Positions 51,588-60,136 of a stretch of DNA of 64,000 nt are shown here, piece after piece. The notes beneath the pieces are model-generated. The model had not been told where the DNA came from, made no database searches, and saw only the letters and a program-made list of their open reading frames with translations. The DNA is from Mycobacterium saskatchewanense (GTDB lineage: Bacteria > Actinomycetota > Actinomycetes > Mycobacteriales > Mycobacteriaceae): positions 1,488,001-1,552,000 of the forward strand of contig NZ_AP022573.1 of assembly GCF_010729105.1 (NCBI RefSeq), given 5' to 3'. The position numbers and the translations under genes were made by a program. Within the stretch, counting starts at the first letter, position 1; the number at the start of each line of letters is the position of its first letter.

Positions 51588-52814
51588 TTATGGGCCAGCC
51601 TCCCGCAACGCCGCAGCGAACTGACGAACCGCCCAGTCGATTTCCTCCCGGGTGACCACCAGCGGCGGAGCGAACCGCAGCGTCGAACCGTGCGTGTCCT
51701 TGACCAACACACCACGGTCGGCTAGCCGCAGGCTCATCTCCTTGCCGGTGCCCAGCGACGGATCGACGTCGACGCCCGCCCACAGGCCCATACCGCGGAC
51801 CGCCACCACGCCGTCGCCGATCATGTCCTCCAGCCGCCCGTGCAGGTGCGCACCCAATTCAGCAGAACGAGCCTGGAATTCCCCACGCTCCAAAATCGAA
51901 ACCACGGTGCTGCCGATCGCCGCGGCCAACGGGTTGCCGCCGAACGTCGAGCCGTGCTCGCCGGGCCGCAACACGCCGAGGATGTCACGGTCGGCGACCA
52001 CTGCCGACAGCGGGACCACCCCGCCGCCGAGTGCCTTGCCGAGCAGGTACACGTCGGGGACGACGCCCCACCGGTCACAGGCGAGCGTGTGGCCGGTGCG
52101 GGCCAGGCCCGACTGAATCTCGTCCGCGATCAGCAGCACGTCGTGCTCGCTGCACAGCGCCCGCACGGCCGGCAGGTAGTCGTCGGGCGGGACGATGATG
52201 CCCGCCTCGCCCTGAATGGGCTCGAGCAGCACCGCCACCGTGTCACCGTCGATCGCCCGGGCCAGGCCGGCGGCGTCGCCGAACGGTACCGACCGAAAGC
52301 CCGGTGTGAACGGGCCGAATCCGTTGCGGGCGACCGGATCCGAGGAAAAGCTGACGATGCTGATCGTGCGGCCGTGGAAGTTGTTGTCCGCCACGATGAT
52401 GTTGGCCCGTCCCGCGGGGACGCCCTTGACCTCGGCGCCCCACTTGCGCGCCACCTTCAAAGCGCTTTCGACAGCCTCGGCGCCGGAGTTCATCGGCAGC
52501 ACCATGTCTTTGCCGCACAGTCGGGCGAGCGCGGCGCAGAACGGCCCGAGCTTGTCGGAGTGGAACGCGCGGCTCACCAGGGTGACCGTGTCCAGCTGGG
52601 CGTGGGCCGTCGCGGTGATCTCGGGGTTGCGGTGGCCGAAGTTCACCGCCGAGTACGCGGCCAGGCAGTCCAGGTACCGGCGCCCGTCGACGTCGGTGAT
52701 CCACGCGCCCTCGGCGCTGGCAGCGACCACCGGAAGTGGCGAATAGTTATGTGCGGCATACCTGTCGGCCAACGCGATGGCGGCCTCGGTCGCGGTGTCG
52801 GCAAGGATCGTCAT
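51588..52814 (-). CDS. rocD: Ornithine aminotransferase, uninterrupted
   Basis: 408 residues. Class III aminotransferase: NSGAEAVESALKVARKWG for PLP phosphate, LLIADEIQSGLARTG for the PLP ring aspartate, and LLGKALGGGVVP with the Schiff-base lysine. Converts ornithine plus 2-oxoglutarate to glutamate semialdehyde and glutamate. In M. tuberculosis the gene is annotated as two pieces, rocD1 and rocD2; here it is one open frame. The stop is followed by rocE; the start overlaps the upstream amidinohydrolase stop by 4 bases. Confidence 0.93.
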   Translation of the reverse strand: MTILADTATEAAIALADRYAAHNYSPLPVVAASAEGAWITDVDGRRYLDCLAAYSAVNFGHRNPEITATAHAQLDTVTLVSRAFHSDKLGPFCAALARLCGKDMVLPMNSGAEAVESALKVARKWGAEVKGVPAGRANIIVADNNFHGRTISIVSFSSDPVARNGFGPFTPGFRSVPFGDAAGLARAIDGDTVAVLLEPIQGEAGIIVPPDDYLPAVRALCSEHDVLLIADEIQSGLARTGHTLACDRWGVVPDVYLLGKALGGGVVPLSAVVADRDILGVLRPGEHGSTFGGNPLAAAIGSTVVSILERGEFQARSAELGAHLHGRLEDMIGDGVVAVRGMGLWAGVDVDPSLGTGKEMSLRLADRGVLVKDTHGSTLRFAPPLVVTREEIDWAVRQFAAALREAGP

Positions 52815-53662
52815 GAATGCACCTCCAACGTGCAGCACTTTACGGACCCGCCGCCCTTGAGCAGTTCGGACAGGTCGACGCCGACCGGCTCGAATCCGGC
52901 TTCCCGCAGCTGCGCGGCGAAACCCGTTGCCGCGGAAGGGTGCACGACATGCAGGCCGTCGGAGACCGCGTTCAGCCCGAACGCGTACGCATCGGCGCTG
53001 GCGACCACGATGGCGTCCGGGAACAGCAGCTGCAACTGACGCTGTGCCGCCCGGCTGAACGCGGGCGGGTAGTAGGCGACCGTGCGGTCGTCGAGGACGG
53101 CCAGGACGGTGTCGAGGTGGTAGAACCGCGGGTCAACCAACTCCAGCGACACCACCGGCATCCCCAGCGCCGCCGCGATCTCGGCGTGCGCCCGCGGATC
53201 GGTGCGAAACCCGTAGCCGGCCAACACCGTTGAGCCCACCAGCAGCAGGTCGCCTTGGCCCTCGTTGACGTGGCGGGTGGACACGGGCCGGTAGCCGACC
53301 GACGACATCCACCGCGCGTAGGCCGCCGACTCGCCCGACCGCTCGGCGAACCGGAACCGGGCGACCACCGCGACGTCGTTGGCGATGAAGCCGCCGTTGG
53401 CGGCGTAGACCATGTCGGGCAGGCCGGGCACGGGCTCGACGACGTCGACGGCATGGCCCAGCTCCACGTAGGTCTCGTGCAGGTGTTGCCACTGCGCGGT
53501 GGCGAGGTCGACGTCGACGGGTGTCGTGGTGTCCATCCACGGGTTGATGGCGTATTCGACCGCGAAGAAGAGGGGCGGGGTCATCGCGAAGCGGCGGGCG
53601 CGTGGTGTCCGCCCGGCGCACTGCCGTTCCGGAACCGCGGCCGCGGCGACATGGCTCGTCAT
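52811..53662 (-). CDS. Arginine/dimethylarginine hydrolase (DDAH/arginine dihydrolase type)
   Basis: 283 residues. Guanidino-modifying enzyme fold: PDMVYAANGGFIAND with the substrate-binding Asn/Asp, STRHVNEGQGDLLLVGSTVL, catalytic histidine in RFYHLDTVLA and nucleophilic cysteine in GGGSVKCCTLEV. Members either make citrulline (DDAH, ADI) or ornithine (arginine dihydrolase). As the next gene encodes ornithine aminotransferase, ornithine formation would fit. It is divergent from the Lrp-type regulator gene. Corresponds by position to Rv2323c. Confidence 0.85.
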   Translation of the reverse strand: MTSHVAAAAVPERQCAGRTPRARRFAMTPPLFFAVEYAINPWMDTTTPVDVDLATAQWQHLHETYVELGHAVDVVEPVPGLPDMVYAANGGFIANDVAVVARFRFAERSGESAAYARWMSSVGYRPVSTRHVNEGQGDLLLVGSTVLAGYGFRTDPRAHAEIAAALGMPVVSLELVDPRFYHLDTVLAVLDDRTVAYYPPAFSRAAQRQLQLLFPDAIVVASADAYAFGLNAVSDGLHVVHPSAATGFAAQLREAGFEPVGVDLSELLKGGGSVKCCTLEVHS

Positions 53663-53720
53663 ACGTCAACAATATTTGAGCCGCTCAACACAATGAAACT
53701 ACGGGTATTGCGTGTCTATG

Positions 53721-53764
53721 GTCGATTCATTGCGTTAAACTCGGCAAAACGTCGATTTATTGCG
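53721..53764. promoter_or_regulatory. Repeated sites for the Lrp-type regulator
   Basis: GTCGATTCATTGCG (53721-53734) and GTCGATTTATTGCG (53751-53764), exactly 30 bases apart, i.e. close to three helical turns. A partial third ATTGCGTGT lies at 53707. They are in the 119-base divergent region between the amidinohydrolase and the regulator, matching phased Lrp/AsnC binding. Confidence 0.6.
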
Positions 53765-53781
53765 CGAGAGCGGGAGGGCTC

Positions 53782-54228
53782 GTGGACCGGCTGGACGAGA
53801 CCGACGAACGCATCCTCGCGGAGCTGGCCAAGCACGCGCGCGCCACCTTCGCGGAGATCGGCCAGAAGGTCAACCTGTCCGCGTCGGCGGTGAAGCGGCG
53901 CGTCGACCGGATGGTCGACGACGGCGTGATCAAGGGCTTCACCACCGTTGTCGACCGCAACGCCCTCGGCTGGAACACCGAGGCGTACGTGCAGGTGTTC
54001 TGCCACGGCAGGATCGCCCCGGACGCGCTGCGCGCGGCCTGGGTAGACATCCCCGAGGTGATCAGCGCCGCGACGGTGACCGGCACACCGGATGCGATCC
54101 TGCACGTGCTGGCCCGCGACATGCGGCACCTGGAGATCGCCCTGGAGCGGATCCGGTCGAGCGCCGACGTCGAACGCAGCGAGAGCATCGTCGTGCTGTC
54201 GAACCTGATCGACCGCGCACGCCCCTAG
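53782..54228 (+). CDS. Lrp/AsnC-family regulator
   Basis: 148 residues, GTG with GGGAGGG upstream. The winged helix is LDETDERILAELAKHARATF, then EIGQKVNLSASAVKRRVDRM. The RAM/effector domain follows (EAYVQVFCHGRIAPDALRAA, ATVTGTPDAILHVLARDM). Such regulators sense amino acids and activate the divergent catabolic operon; arginine or ornithine is the likely effector here. Position matches Rv2324. Its stop overlaps the convergent sulfatase stop by 4 bases. Confidence 0.9.
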   Translation: MDRLDETDERILAELAKHARATFAEIGQKVNLSASAVKRRVDRMVDDGVIKGFTTVVDRNALGWNTEAYVQVFCHGRIAPDALRAAWVDIPEVISAATVTGTPDAILHVLARDMRHLEIALERIRSSADVERSESIVVLSNLIDRARP

Positions 54229-56027
54229 CCGCGCAGCGCACGCAGCCAGCGCCGCATTCGCCCCGGCTCGCGCGTCGGTGGCCGCCGGAATGCGTAGGCC
54301 CACGGCCGGTTTCGCTCCGGGACCGCGGCGGCCCGGGCCTGCTTCAGCTGCATGCGCAGGTGCTGCCGCAGCTCGTGCAGGTCTGCGTCCGTCCACCGGT
54401 TGACGGCCTCGACGGGATCCGCGGTGAGGTCGTAGAGCTCCCACTGGTCGTCGAGCGGGGAGGTCCGATACGCCTCTCCCCCAAGGCCATTAGCCGCCAG
54501 TTGCCGGACGCCCGGCTCGGTCCACGTGCTGGGGTCGTCGAAGGTGCGCACCAGCTTCCACAGATGCCCGCTACCGCCTGGGACGTCGTCGACGCGGAGG
54601 ACCAGGCCCTCGAAGTTAGAGGCCGTGTAGGCCGGGATCCGGATGCGCAGCGGCGCGGGCGGATTGACCGTTCGCTTGAGGCGGCGCGCCAGGCCGGAGG
54701 CGCCGGTGTCGCCCTCGAGCACGTTGTCGCGAGTCATCAGGTAGACGGGCCGCGCCTCGTCGGCCGCCCCGCCATCGACGATCGGCATGAGATTGCGGCC
54801 CGGCAGCTCGTGCACTTCCGAGAATGACTCGGCCAGCGTCGCCGCGACCGCGTCGACGTCGATACCGGCGGCTCCCAGCAGGGTCGGGACCAGGTCCACG
54901 TGCGACGTCGGCGCCGTCACGACCCGCGCCTTGGTGGCGCGCGAACCGATGCGGGCGATGACGAACGGAACGCGGGTGGCCTCGTCGTACAGGTTGAACC
55001 ACTTCTGATGCAGGCCGCCGTGCGCGCCCAGCAGATCGCCGTGGTCGGCCGTGCGGACCAGCAGCGCGTCGTCCGACCCGCTCTCGGTGACGGCACGCCT
55101 GACCCGGTCGATCGGCCCGTCGACCTCGGCGTGCAGCCGGTAGTAGAGGTCCCGGTAGCGCTGCGCGTTGCGGTCGTAGGCCCGGTGGATCGCCGGCGCC
55201 GGGCCGTAGCCGGAGTAGTAGGCCTCCCGGAACGCGATCTGCGCGGCCGGCTTGGTCGACAGGTCCTCGTCAGCGGTGGGCGCCGGGGGCACCGGGGGCG
55301 GATCCACGGGCGAGGGCCCCAACGGTCCGCGCCGCGACCACGTCGGAAACAGCACAATGTCATGGGGATTCACAAAGCTGGCCACCAGTAGGAAGGGGCG
55401 CAGCGCGTCCGCGTCACCGGCACGGCGGCGCGCATAGCGGTCGGTGAGCCAGTCGACCACCCGGTCGGCGATCAGGGGGTCGCGGCGGACGCCGGCGTCG
55501 GCCAGCAGCGCCCCGTGCGGCTCCGGCCCCACCCATCCCGAAAAGCCGAAGGGCCGCAACGGATCGGCGTCCAGGTAGCGCCGCACCGCGGCGTGGTCGA
55601 CGACGCCGCCGTCGTCGTTGGTCCCCAGCGGCCGGCCGGTCGCCGGGTCGATGAGGTCGGCGTGCGAAATGTGCCACTTGCCGTCGTAGTGGGTGTCGTA
55701 GCCCGCCGCGCGGAACCAGTTGCCGAGCGTGGGCACCTCGCCCTGCCGCAGCCAGCGCATCCGCGAGTCGTCGGCCGTCTTGCCGAGCCCGTCGGTCTGG
55801 GTGACGCCGTGCAGGTCCGGGTAGTGCCCGGTGAAGATCGTCGGGCGGCTGGGCACGCAGGCCAGTGAACCCGTGTAATGCCGGGCGAAGCTGATGCCAT
55901 GATCGTCGAACCACTTGCGGCCGGCCAGGATCCGATCCCGCCACGCGCGCACTTCGGGCGCCTCGTACGGCGGCACCGCGCGTTCCTCGTCGGTCATGAC
56001 GATGATGACATCGGGCCGGTCAGACAC
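54225..56027 (-). CDS. Sulfatase (formylglycine type)
   Basis: 600 residues, GTG start. The N-terminal metal site MTDEERAVPP and the modified cysteine in ACVPSRPTIFTGHYPDLHG (C57, C-x-P-S-R) define a type I sulfatase. KWHISHADL, LLVRTADHGDLLGAHGGLHQ and RVPFVIARIG complete the active site. Substrate not readable; no signal peptide, so it is cytosolic. It overlaps the upstream SRPBCC gene by 8 bases. By memory this pair is not in the M. tuberculosis block, so it may be a lineage-specific insertion. Confidence 0.88.
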   Translation of the reverse strand: MSDRPDVIIVMTDEERAVPPYEAPEVRAWRDRILAGRKWFDDHGISFARHYTGSLACVPSRPTIFTGHYPDLHGVTQTDGLGKTADDSRMRWLRQGEVPTLGNWFRAAGYDTHYDGKWHISHADLIDPATGRPLGTNDDGGVVDHAAVRRYLDADPLRPFGFSGWVGPEPHGALLADAGVRRDPLIADRVVDWLTDRYARRRAGDADALRPFLLVASFVNPHDIVLFPTWSRRGPLGPSPVDPPPVPPAPTADEDLSTKPAAQIAFREAYYSGYGPAPAIHRAYDRNAQRYRDLYYRLHAEVDGPIDRVRRAVTESGSDDALLVRTADHGDLLGAHGGLHQKWFNLYDEATRVPFVIARIGSRATKARVVTAPTSHVDLVPTLLGAAGIDVDAVAATLAESFSEVHELPGRNLMPIVDGGAADEARPVYLMTRDNVLEGDTGASGLARRLKRTVNPPAPLRIRIPAYTASNFEGLVLRVDDVPGGSGHLWKLVRTFDDPSTWTEPGVRQLAANGLGGEAYRTSPLDDQWELYDLTADPVEAVNRWTDADLHELRQHLRMQLKQARAAAVPERNRPWAYAFRRPPTREPGRMRRWLRALRG

Positions 56028-56472
56028 GGGCCTGCTCCAATCGGTTCGCGAGCCCGGCGAGCATCACGCCGGACTGTCGGGCGAGGTAGCGGCACAGCGC
56101 GCGTTCGGCCAGCCGCTGGAGCGGGTGCGGGCCGATCCCGACCGTGCTCGTCAGGGTCACGACGGCCGAGTCCCCGGCGCCCGGATCGACCGTCCAGCGG
56201 TTCGTCACGCGGCGCAGGCGGCGGGGCAATCCTTCGATGTCGTAGGCCAGCGCGCGGGGCGCGTCGAACTCGGTGATGCGCTCGACGAGGGCGTCGCGGC
56301 CGACCTGCACCCGGCGGGCGGTGCCGACGGGGCCGCCGCCCGGGCCGCAGAACAGGATGCACGAGTGGTCGACGTTGTCGGCCCACGAGCTGATCGACCC
56401 GAAGTCAGCGAGGACGTCCCAGACTTCCTGCGGGCGAGCCGCGATGCCCCGCGTGCGCTGAATGTCGGCCAC
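56020..56472 (-). CDS. SRPBCC (polyketide cyclase/START-like) protein
   Basis: 150 residues: MADIQRTRGIAARPQEVWDV then LADFGSISSWADNVDHSCIL, typical of the SRPBCC helix-grip fold, and IEGLPRRLRRVTNRWTVDPG and SAVVTLTSTVGIGP. Binds a hydrophobic ligand in a deep pocket. Its stop overlaps the sulfatase start by 8 bases, so the two are coupled; the partner may deliver or release the sulfatase substrate. Confidence 0.82.
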   Translation of the reverse strand: MADIQRTRGIAARPQEVWDVLADFGSISSWADNVDHSCILFCGPGGGPVGTARRVQVGRDALVERITEFDAPRALAYDIEGLPRRLRRVTNRWTVDPGAGDSAVVTLTSTVGIGPHPLQRLAERALCRYLARQSGVMLAGLANRLEQARV

Positions 56473-56512
56473 GCGCTCAAGCTACGCGACCGGTCACCTT
56501 CCCAGGATGGTT

Positions 56513-57373
56513 TTACTGAGTCGTGCGCAATAGCGTTTCGAGTGCCACCGCCGCGCCGCTGACCGCGAGCACGATCGCCAGGGCCACCCAGTCGGCCAGC
56601 CTCGGTCGCGCCGGGTTGGCCGAGATCTGACCGGTGCCGCCCCTGGCGGTGATCGCGTCGCCCATCTCGTCGGCGCGCCGCAGCGTCACGGTGATCGCGG
56701 CCGACAGGAGGTCGATGAGCTCCAGCGCGTGCCGGCGGCGGCGGGCCTTGCGGCCCCGCGGAATCCGCTTGGGCCGCAACCGGCGGGCGGCCGAAAGCAC
56801 CTGGAATTCGTCGATCAGCATCGGGAAGGCCCGCAGCGCCAGCGCCAGCGCCACCGCCCACTCGTCCACCGGAATCCGCAAGCGGCGCAGCGGCCGCCCC
56901 AATGAGGCCATCGCCGGGCCTATCTCGGCGACATTGGTGGTCCACGACACCATCGCCCCGAGCCCGAGCAGCACGATCGACAGCGCGGTGATGCGCAGGA
57001 AGTTCAGCCCTCCCCCGAGTCCGAGCTCGAAACCGCCGACCGAAACCTTCGGGGTGCCGCCGGCCAGCGCGGCCGTGATGCCGCCCAGCGCGAGAATGAC
57101 CCACAACCACCGCGGTACCGACGGGAGCGCGCCGCGCGGAATGTGCGCGATCCTGGCCGCGGCTAAGACCAGCGCAGCCACCAGCCCGATCGCAACCCAT
57201 CCGGGGTAGAACGTCAACAACACCGAAAAGCCGAAGACGGCAAGCAATTTGGTGCCCGCCCACAGGTCGTGAATGGGCGAGGTCCCGGGTATCGGAACCA
57301 GCACCACCACCGGACGCGGATTGCGCCGGGTCTGGCCGTGCGACGGCGATGAGGTCGACGACGCTGTGGTCAT
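56513..57373 (-). CDS. ECF-type transporter transmembrane (T) component
   Basis: 286 residues from the ATG at 57373. Several membrane helices (about 40-150, and near 260-280). The cytosolic coupling region has [18 protein letters not shown], the basic A-R-x motif region of EcfT, and then [13 protein letters not shown], the second coupling helix. It links the substrate-binding S component to the ATPases. Its start overlaps the ABC ATPase stop by 4 bases. Equivalent to Rv2325c by position. Substrate (vitamin, cobalt or other) unknown. Confidence 0.85.
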   Translation of the reverse strand: MTTASSTSSPSHGQTRRNPRPVVVLVPIPGTSPIHDLWAGTKLLAVFGFSVLLTFYPGWVAIGLVAALVLAAARIAHIPRGALPSVPRWLWVILALGGITAALAGGTPKVSVGGFELGLGGGLNFLRITALSIVLLGLGAMVSWTTNVAEIGPAMASLGRPLRRLRIPVDEWAVALALALRAFPMLIDEFQVLSAARRLRPKRIPRGRKARRRRHALELIDLLSAAITVTLRRADEMGDAITARGGTGQISANPARPRLADWVALAIVLAVSGAAVALETLLRTTQ

Positions 57374-59412
57374 GCCATGCCACCCGTGGCCGCCGAGACC
57401 GGCACCAGCACGCCGTTGCTCAGGTGCAGCGTGCGCGGGCACAGGTCTTCGAGCCCGGCGAAGTCGTGGGAAATGACGACGACGGTCAACTCGCGGTCGC
57501 GACGCAGGTCCTCCAGCAGGCGCAGCAGCCCGCGTTGGCTGGCCGCGTCGAGCCCGGCCAGCGGCTCGTCGAGGATCAACGCCCGCGGCGAGCACGCCAA
57601 CAGCCCGGCCAGCACCACCCTGCGCATCTGCCCGCCGCTGAGCTGGTCGATCCGCCGCTTGGCCAAGGTGGGATCCAGCCCGACGACACCGAGCGCGGCT
57701 GCCACCCGGTCCTCGTCGCGCGGCGAAAAGCCCGCCGCGGAGGCCACTTCCTCGTCGACGCGGCCGCGCATGAGCTGCAGCCGGGCCGCCTGGAATGACA
57801 GCGCCACCGCGCCGACCTGTTCATGCGTGGGCCGGCCGTCCAGGAGGCAGGCGCCGGTCGTGGGAACGGTGAGGCCGGCCAGGATCCACGCCAGGGTCGA
57901 CTTTCCGGAGCCGTTGCCGCCGTGGATCAAGACGCCGTCGCCCTGTTCGACCACGAAGCTGATGTCGCGCAGGGCGGTCTTGGCCCACGGGGTTCCGCTG
58001 CCGTACTCGTGCCCGACGTTGATGAGCTCCAGCACCGGCGCGTTCGAGCCGCGCTCGACGGCGGGGGCCGCCATCGGTGGGCTCGCCGTCTCGACCATGT
58101 CCGTGTTGTCCGGTGAGTCGCTGAGGTTGACCGTACGGTCCGCGGAGTTCGCCTCGTTGTTGTAGTGCGTGATGTGCACCAGGGCGGTCCGGTGGCGTCT
58201 GGTGAGACCGGACAGCACGCCGAGCAGGGCGTCGCGGCCCTGCTGGTCCACCATGCTGGTGACCTCGTCGGCGATCAGCAGCGACGGTTCCCGGGCCAGC
58301 GCCGCCGCGAGCGCGAGCCGCTGCAGTTCACCGCCGGACAGGCTGCCGGTCTCGCGTTCGCCGAGCCCCCCCAGGCCGACCTCCTGAAGCAGCTGCGGCA
58401 CATCGACGTTGGTGCCCGGCGGCAGGCCCCAGACGACGTCGTCGGCGACCCGGGTGCCCAGGACCTGGCTTTCCGGGTGCTGCAGGACGACGGCGGTGCC
58501 CCCCAGCTTGCCCAGACCCACCGCGCCCGGACGCTCGACGGTGCCCGACGTGGGCTCGCGGCCGGCCAGGATCAGCATCAGCGTGGACTTGCCGGAGCCG
58601 TTGGCCCCGGTGATCGCCACGTGCTCGCCGACCCGCAGCTCGAGGCTGAGCTCGCGCAGCGCGTCCTGACCGGCGCCGGGGTAGCGGAAGCGGACGTGGT
58701 CCAGCCGCACGGGGACCGGGCCCACGGGGCGGTCCGCGTCCGTGACCGGCGCGTCCAGTTTGTGGACGTCGGGCACGCCCTGCATCCGATCGAGCACGCG
58801 GGACAGCGCCCACCAGCCGATCAGGGAGACGACCAGCACCGAGACGACGAAATACACGAGGAAGACCCACGGCCAGTGGTTGAGCCCGGCATCGAAATGG
58901 TGCTTGAAACCGGCGCCGGCACCCCGCAGATGCACGTGATTCATCGCGGTGACGAGACCCTCCACGTTCGACGTCATCGCCTTGAAGATCAGGTGCCGAA
59001 GCCGGGTGAGGACGGCCAGCGCGCCCACCATCAGGCCACCGAACAGCAGGCCGGCGATGAGGCCGGTGACGACCACCGTCGGTGTGCCGCGGCGCTTGCG
59101 TTTGACCGTCCCGGTCAGCCCCCCGATGTAGGCGCTGTTGAACACCGCCATGAAGCCGCCCATCCCGGTGATCAGGAAGGCGATCACGCCGGCGGCGACG
59201 GTCGCGGCGATCAGCACGCGGAAGCGGTAGCGGTACGCGAGCAGGCCCATGGGCACCGTGCCCAGCAACGCCAGGCCGGCCGCGAAGGGGACGACGATGG
59301 AGATGATCGCGGTGACGGCACACAGCGCCGCCATGACCGACGCGTGGGCCAGTTCGCCCGGCTGCAGGGCCCCGCGCCGGCGGTGCGAAGACGAGGGGGC
59401 GGACGCGATCAC
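57370..59412 (-). CDS. ECF-type transporter: membrane domain fused to two ABC ATPases
   Basis: 680 residues from the GTG at 59412; the frame upstream lacks a ribosome-binding site. Residues about 20-200 hold five or so membrane helices resembling an S-component. The first ATPase: Walker [10 protein letters not shown], signature LSGGE, Walker B LLIADEV. The second: [23 protein letters not shown]. Fusion of S-like and two EcfA domains is the known layout of Rv2326c. Works with the downstream T component. Confidence 0.88.
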   Translation of the reverse strand: MIASAPSSSHRRRGALQPGELAHASVMAALCAVTAIISIVVPFAAGLALLGTVPMGLLAYRYRFRVLIAATVAAGVIAFLITGMGGFMAVFNSAYIGGLTGTVKRKRRGTPTVVVTGLIAGLLFGGLMVGALAVLTRLRHLIFKAMTSNVEGLVTAMNHVHLRGAGAGFKHHFDAGLNHWPWVFLVYFVVSVLVVSLIGWWALSRVLDRMQGVPDVHKLDAPVTDADRPVGPVPVRLDHVRFRYPGAGQDALRELSLELRVGEHVAITGANGSGKSTLMLILAGREPTSGTVERPGAVGLGKLGGTAVVLQHPESQVLGTRVADDVVWGLPPGTNVDVPQLLQEVGLGGLGERETGSLSGGELQRLALAAALAREPSLLIADEVTSMVDQQGRDALLGVLSGLTRRHRTALVHITHYNNEANSADRTVNLSDSPDNTDMVETASPPMAAPAVERGSNAPVLELINVGHEYGSGTPWAKTALRDISFVVEQGDGVLIHGGNGSGKSTLAWILAGLTVPTTGACLLDGRPTHEQVGAVALSFQAARLQLMRGRVDEEVASAAGFSPRDEDRVAAALGVVGLDPTLAKRRIDQLSGGQMRRVVLAGLLACSPRALILDEPLAGLDAASQRGLLRLLEDLRRDRELTVVVISHDFAGLEDLCPRTLHLSNGVLVPVSAATGGMA

Positions 59413-59491
59413 TTCACCGATTCTGCCAGGCCGCAGCGCCTTGTCCCCGCAGCACACCGTTTCGACCGAGCGCGACGCGCCGCTCGTCTCC

Positions 59492-59506
59492 CATAGCAAA
59501 GCTATG
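59492..59506. promoter_or_regulatory. MarR-type operator
   Basis: CATAGC-AAA-GCTATG at 59492-59506, a perfect 6-base inverted repeat 13 bases upstream of the MarR start and between divergent genes. Typical MarR site size. Confidence 0.5.
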
Positions 59507-59519
59507 CAACGATGGAGGC

Positions 59520-60017
59520 ATGAACGCATCCGCTACCAACCGCACCGAGGTCGTCGACGCCGCGAACGCCCGGCAGGAGACCGGGCTGGGAGCGGATTTG
59601 CTCGCCGTGGTGGCGCGGCTCAACCGGCTGGCCACCCAACGCATCCAGATGCCGCTGCCCGCGGCCCAGGCCAGGCTCCTGGCGACCATCGAGGTCCAAG
59701 GGGAGGCCCGCATCGGCGACCTGGCCGGCGTCGACCACTGCTCCCAGCCGACGATGACCACCCAGGTGCGCCGGCTCGAAGACGCCGGCCTGGTCACCCG
59801 GATGGTCGACCCCGGCGACGCCCGGGCCGTGCGGATCCGGATCACCCCGGAGGGGAAACGCACCCTCAACGCCGTCCGCGCCGACCGCGCGGCCGCGATT
59901 GCGCCGCAGTTGGCTCAGCTCGAGCCGGCAGACCGCGAGGTGCTGACCGAGGCGGTCCAGATCTTGCGCCGGCTCCTCGACAACGCCTCGACCATGGGAC
60001 GTCGCGGCGCCGTGTGA
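59520..60017 (+). CDS. MarR-family regulator
   Basis: 165 residues. Winged helix: [40 protein letters not shown], then [20 protein letters not shown]. Dimer helices at both ends. A GGAGG lies only 1-5 bases before this ATG, so an ATG slightly downstream or leaderless start cannot be excluded. It is divergent from the ECF transporter gene and may control it. Position equals Rv2327. Confidence 0.88.
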   Translation: MNASATNRTEVVDAANARQETGLGADLLAVVARLNRLATQRIQMPLPAAQARLLATIEVQGEARIGDLAGVDHCSQPTMTTQVRRLEDAGLVTRMVDPGDARAVRIRITPEGKRTLNAVRADRAAAIAPQLAQLEPADREVLTEAVQILRRLLDNASTMGRRGAV

Positions 60018-60136
60018 GCGGCGCTCGCCCCGGTGGATAGATCCCGGTGGGCGGGTAGACAATTGACCTCTAGGGTGTTGGGGCGGATTCGACTTTTCCG
60101 GCGCGATCGAGCCGACCGATGACGAGAGGTGGCGGC

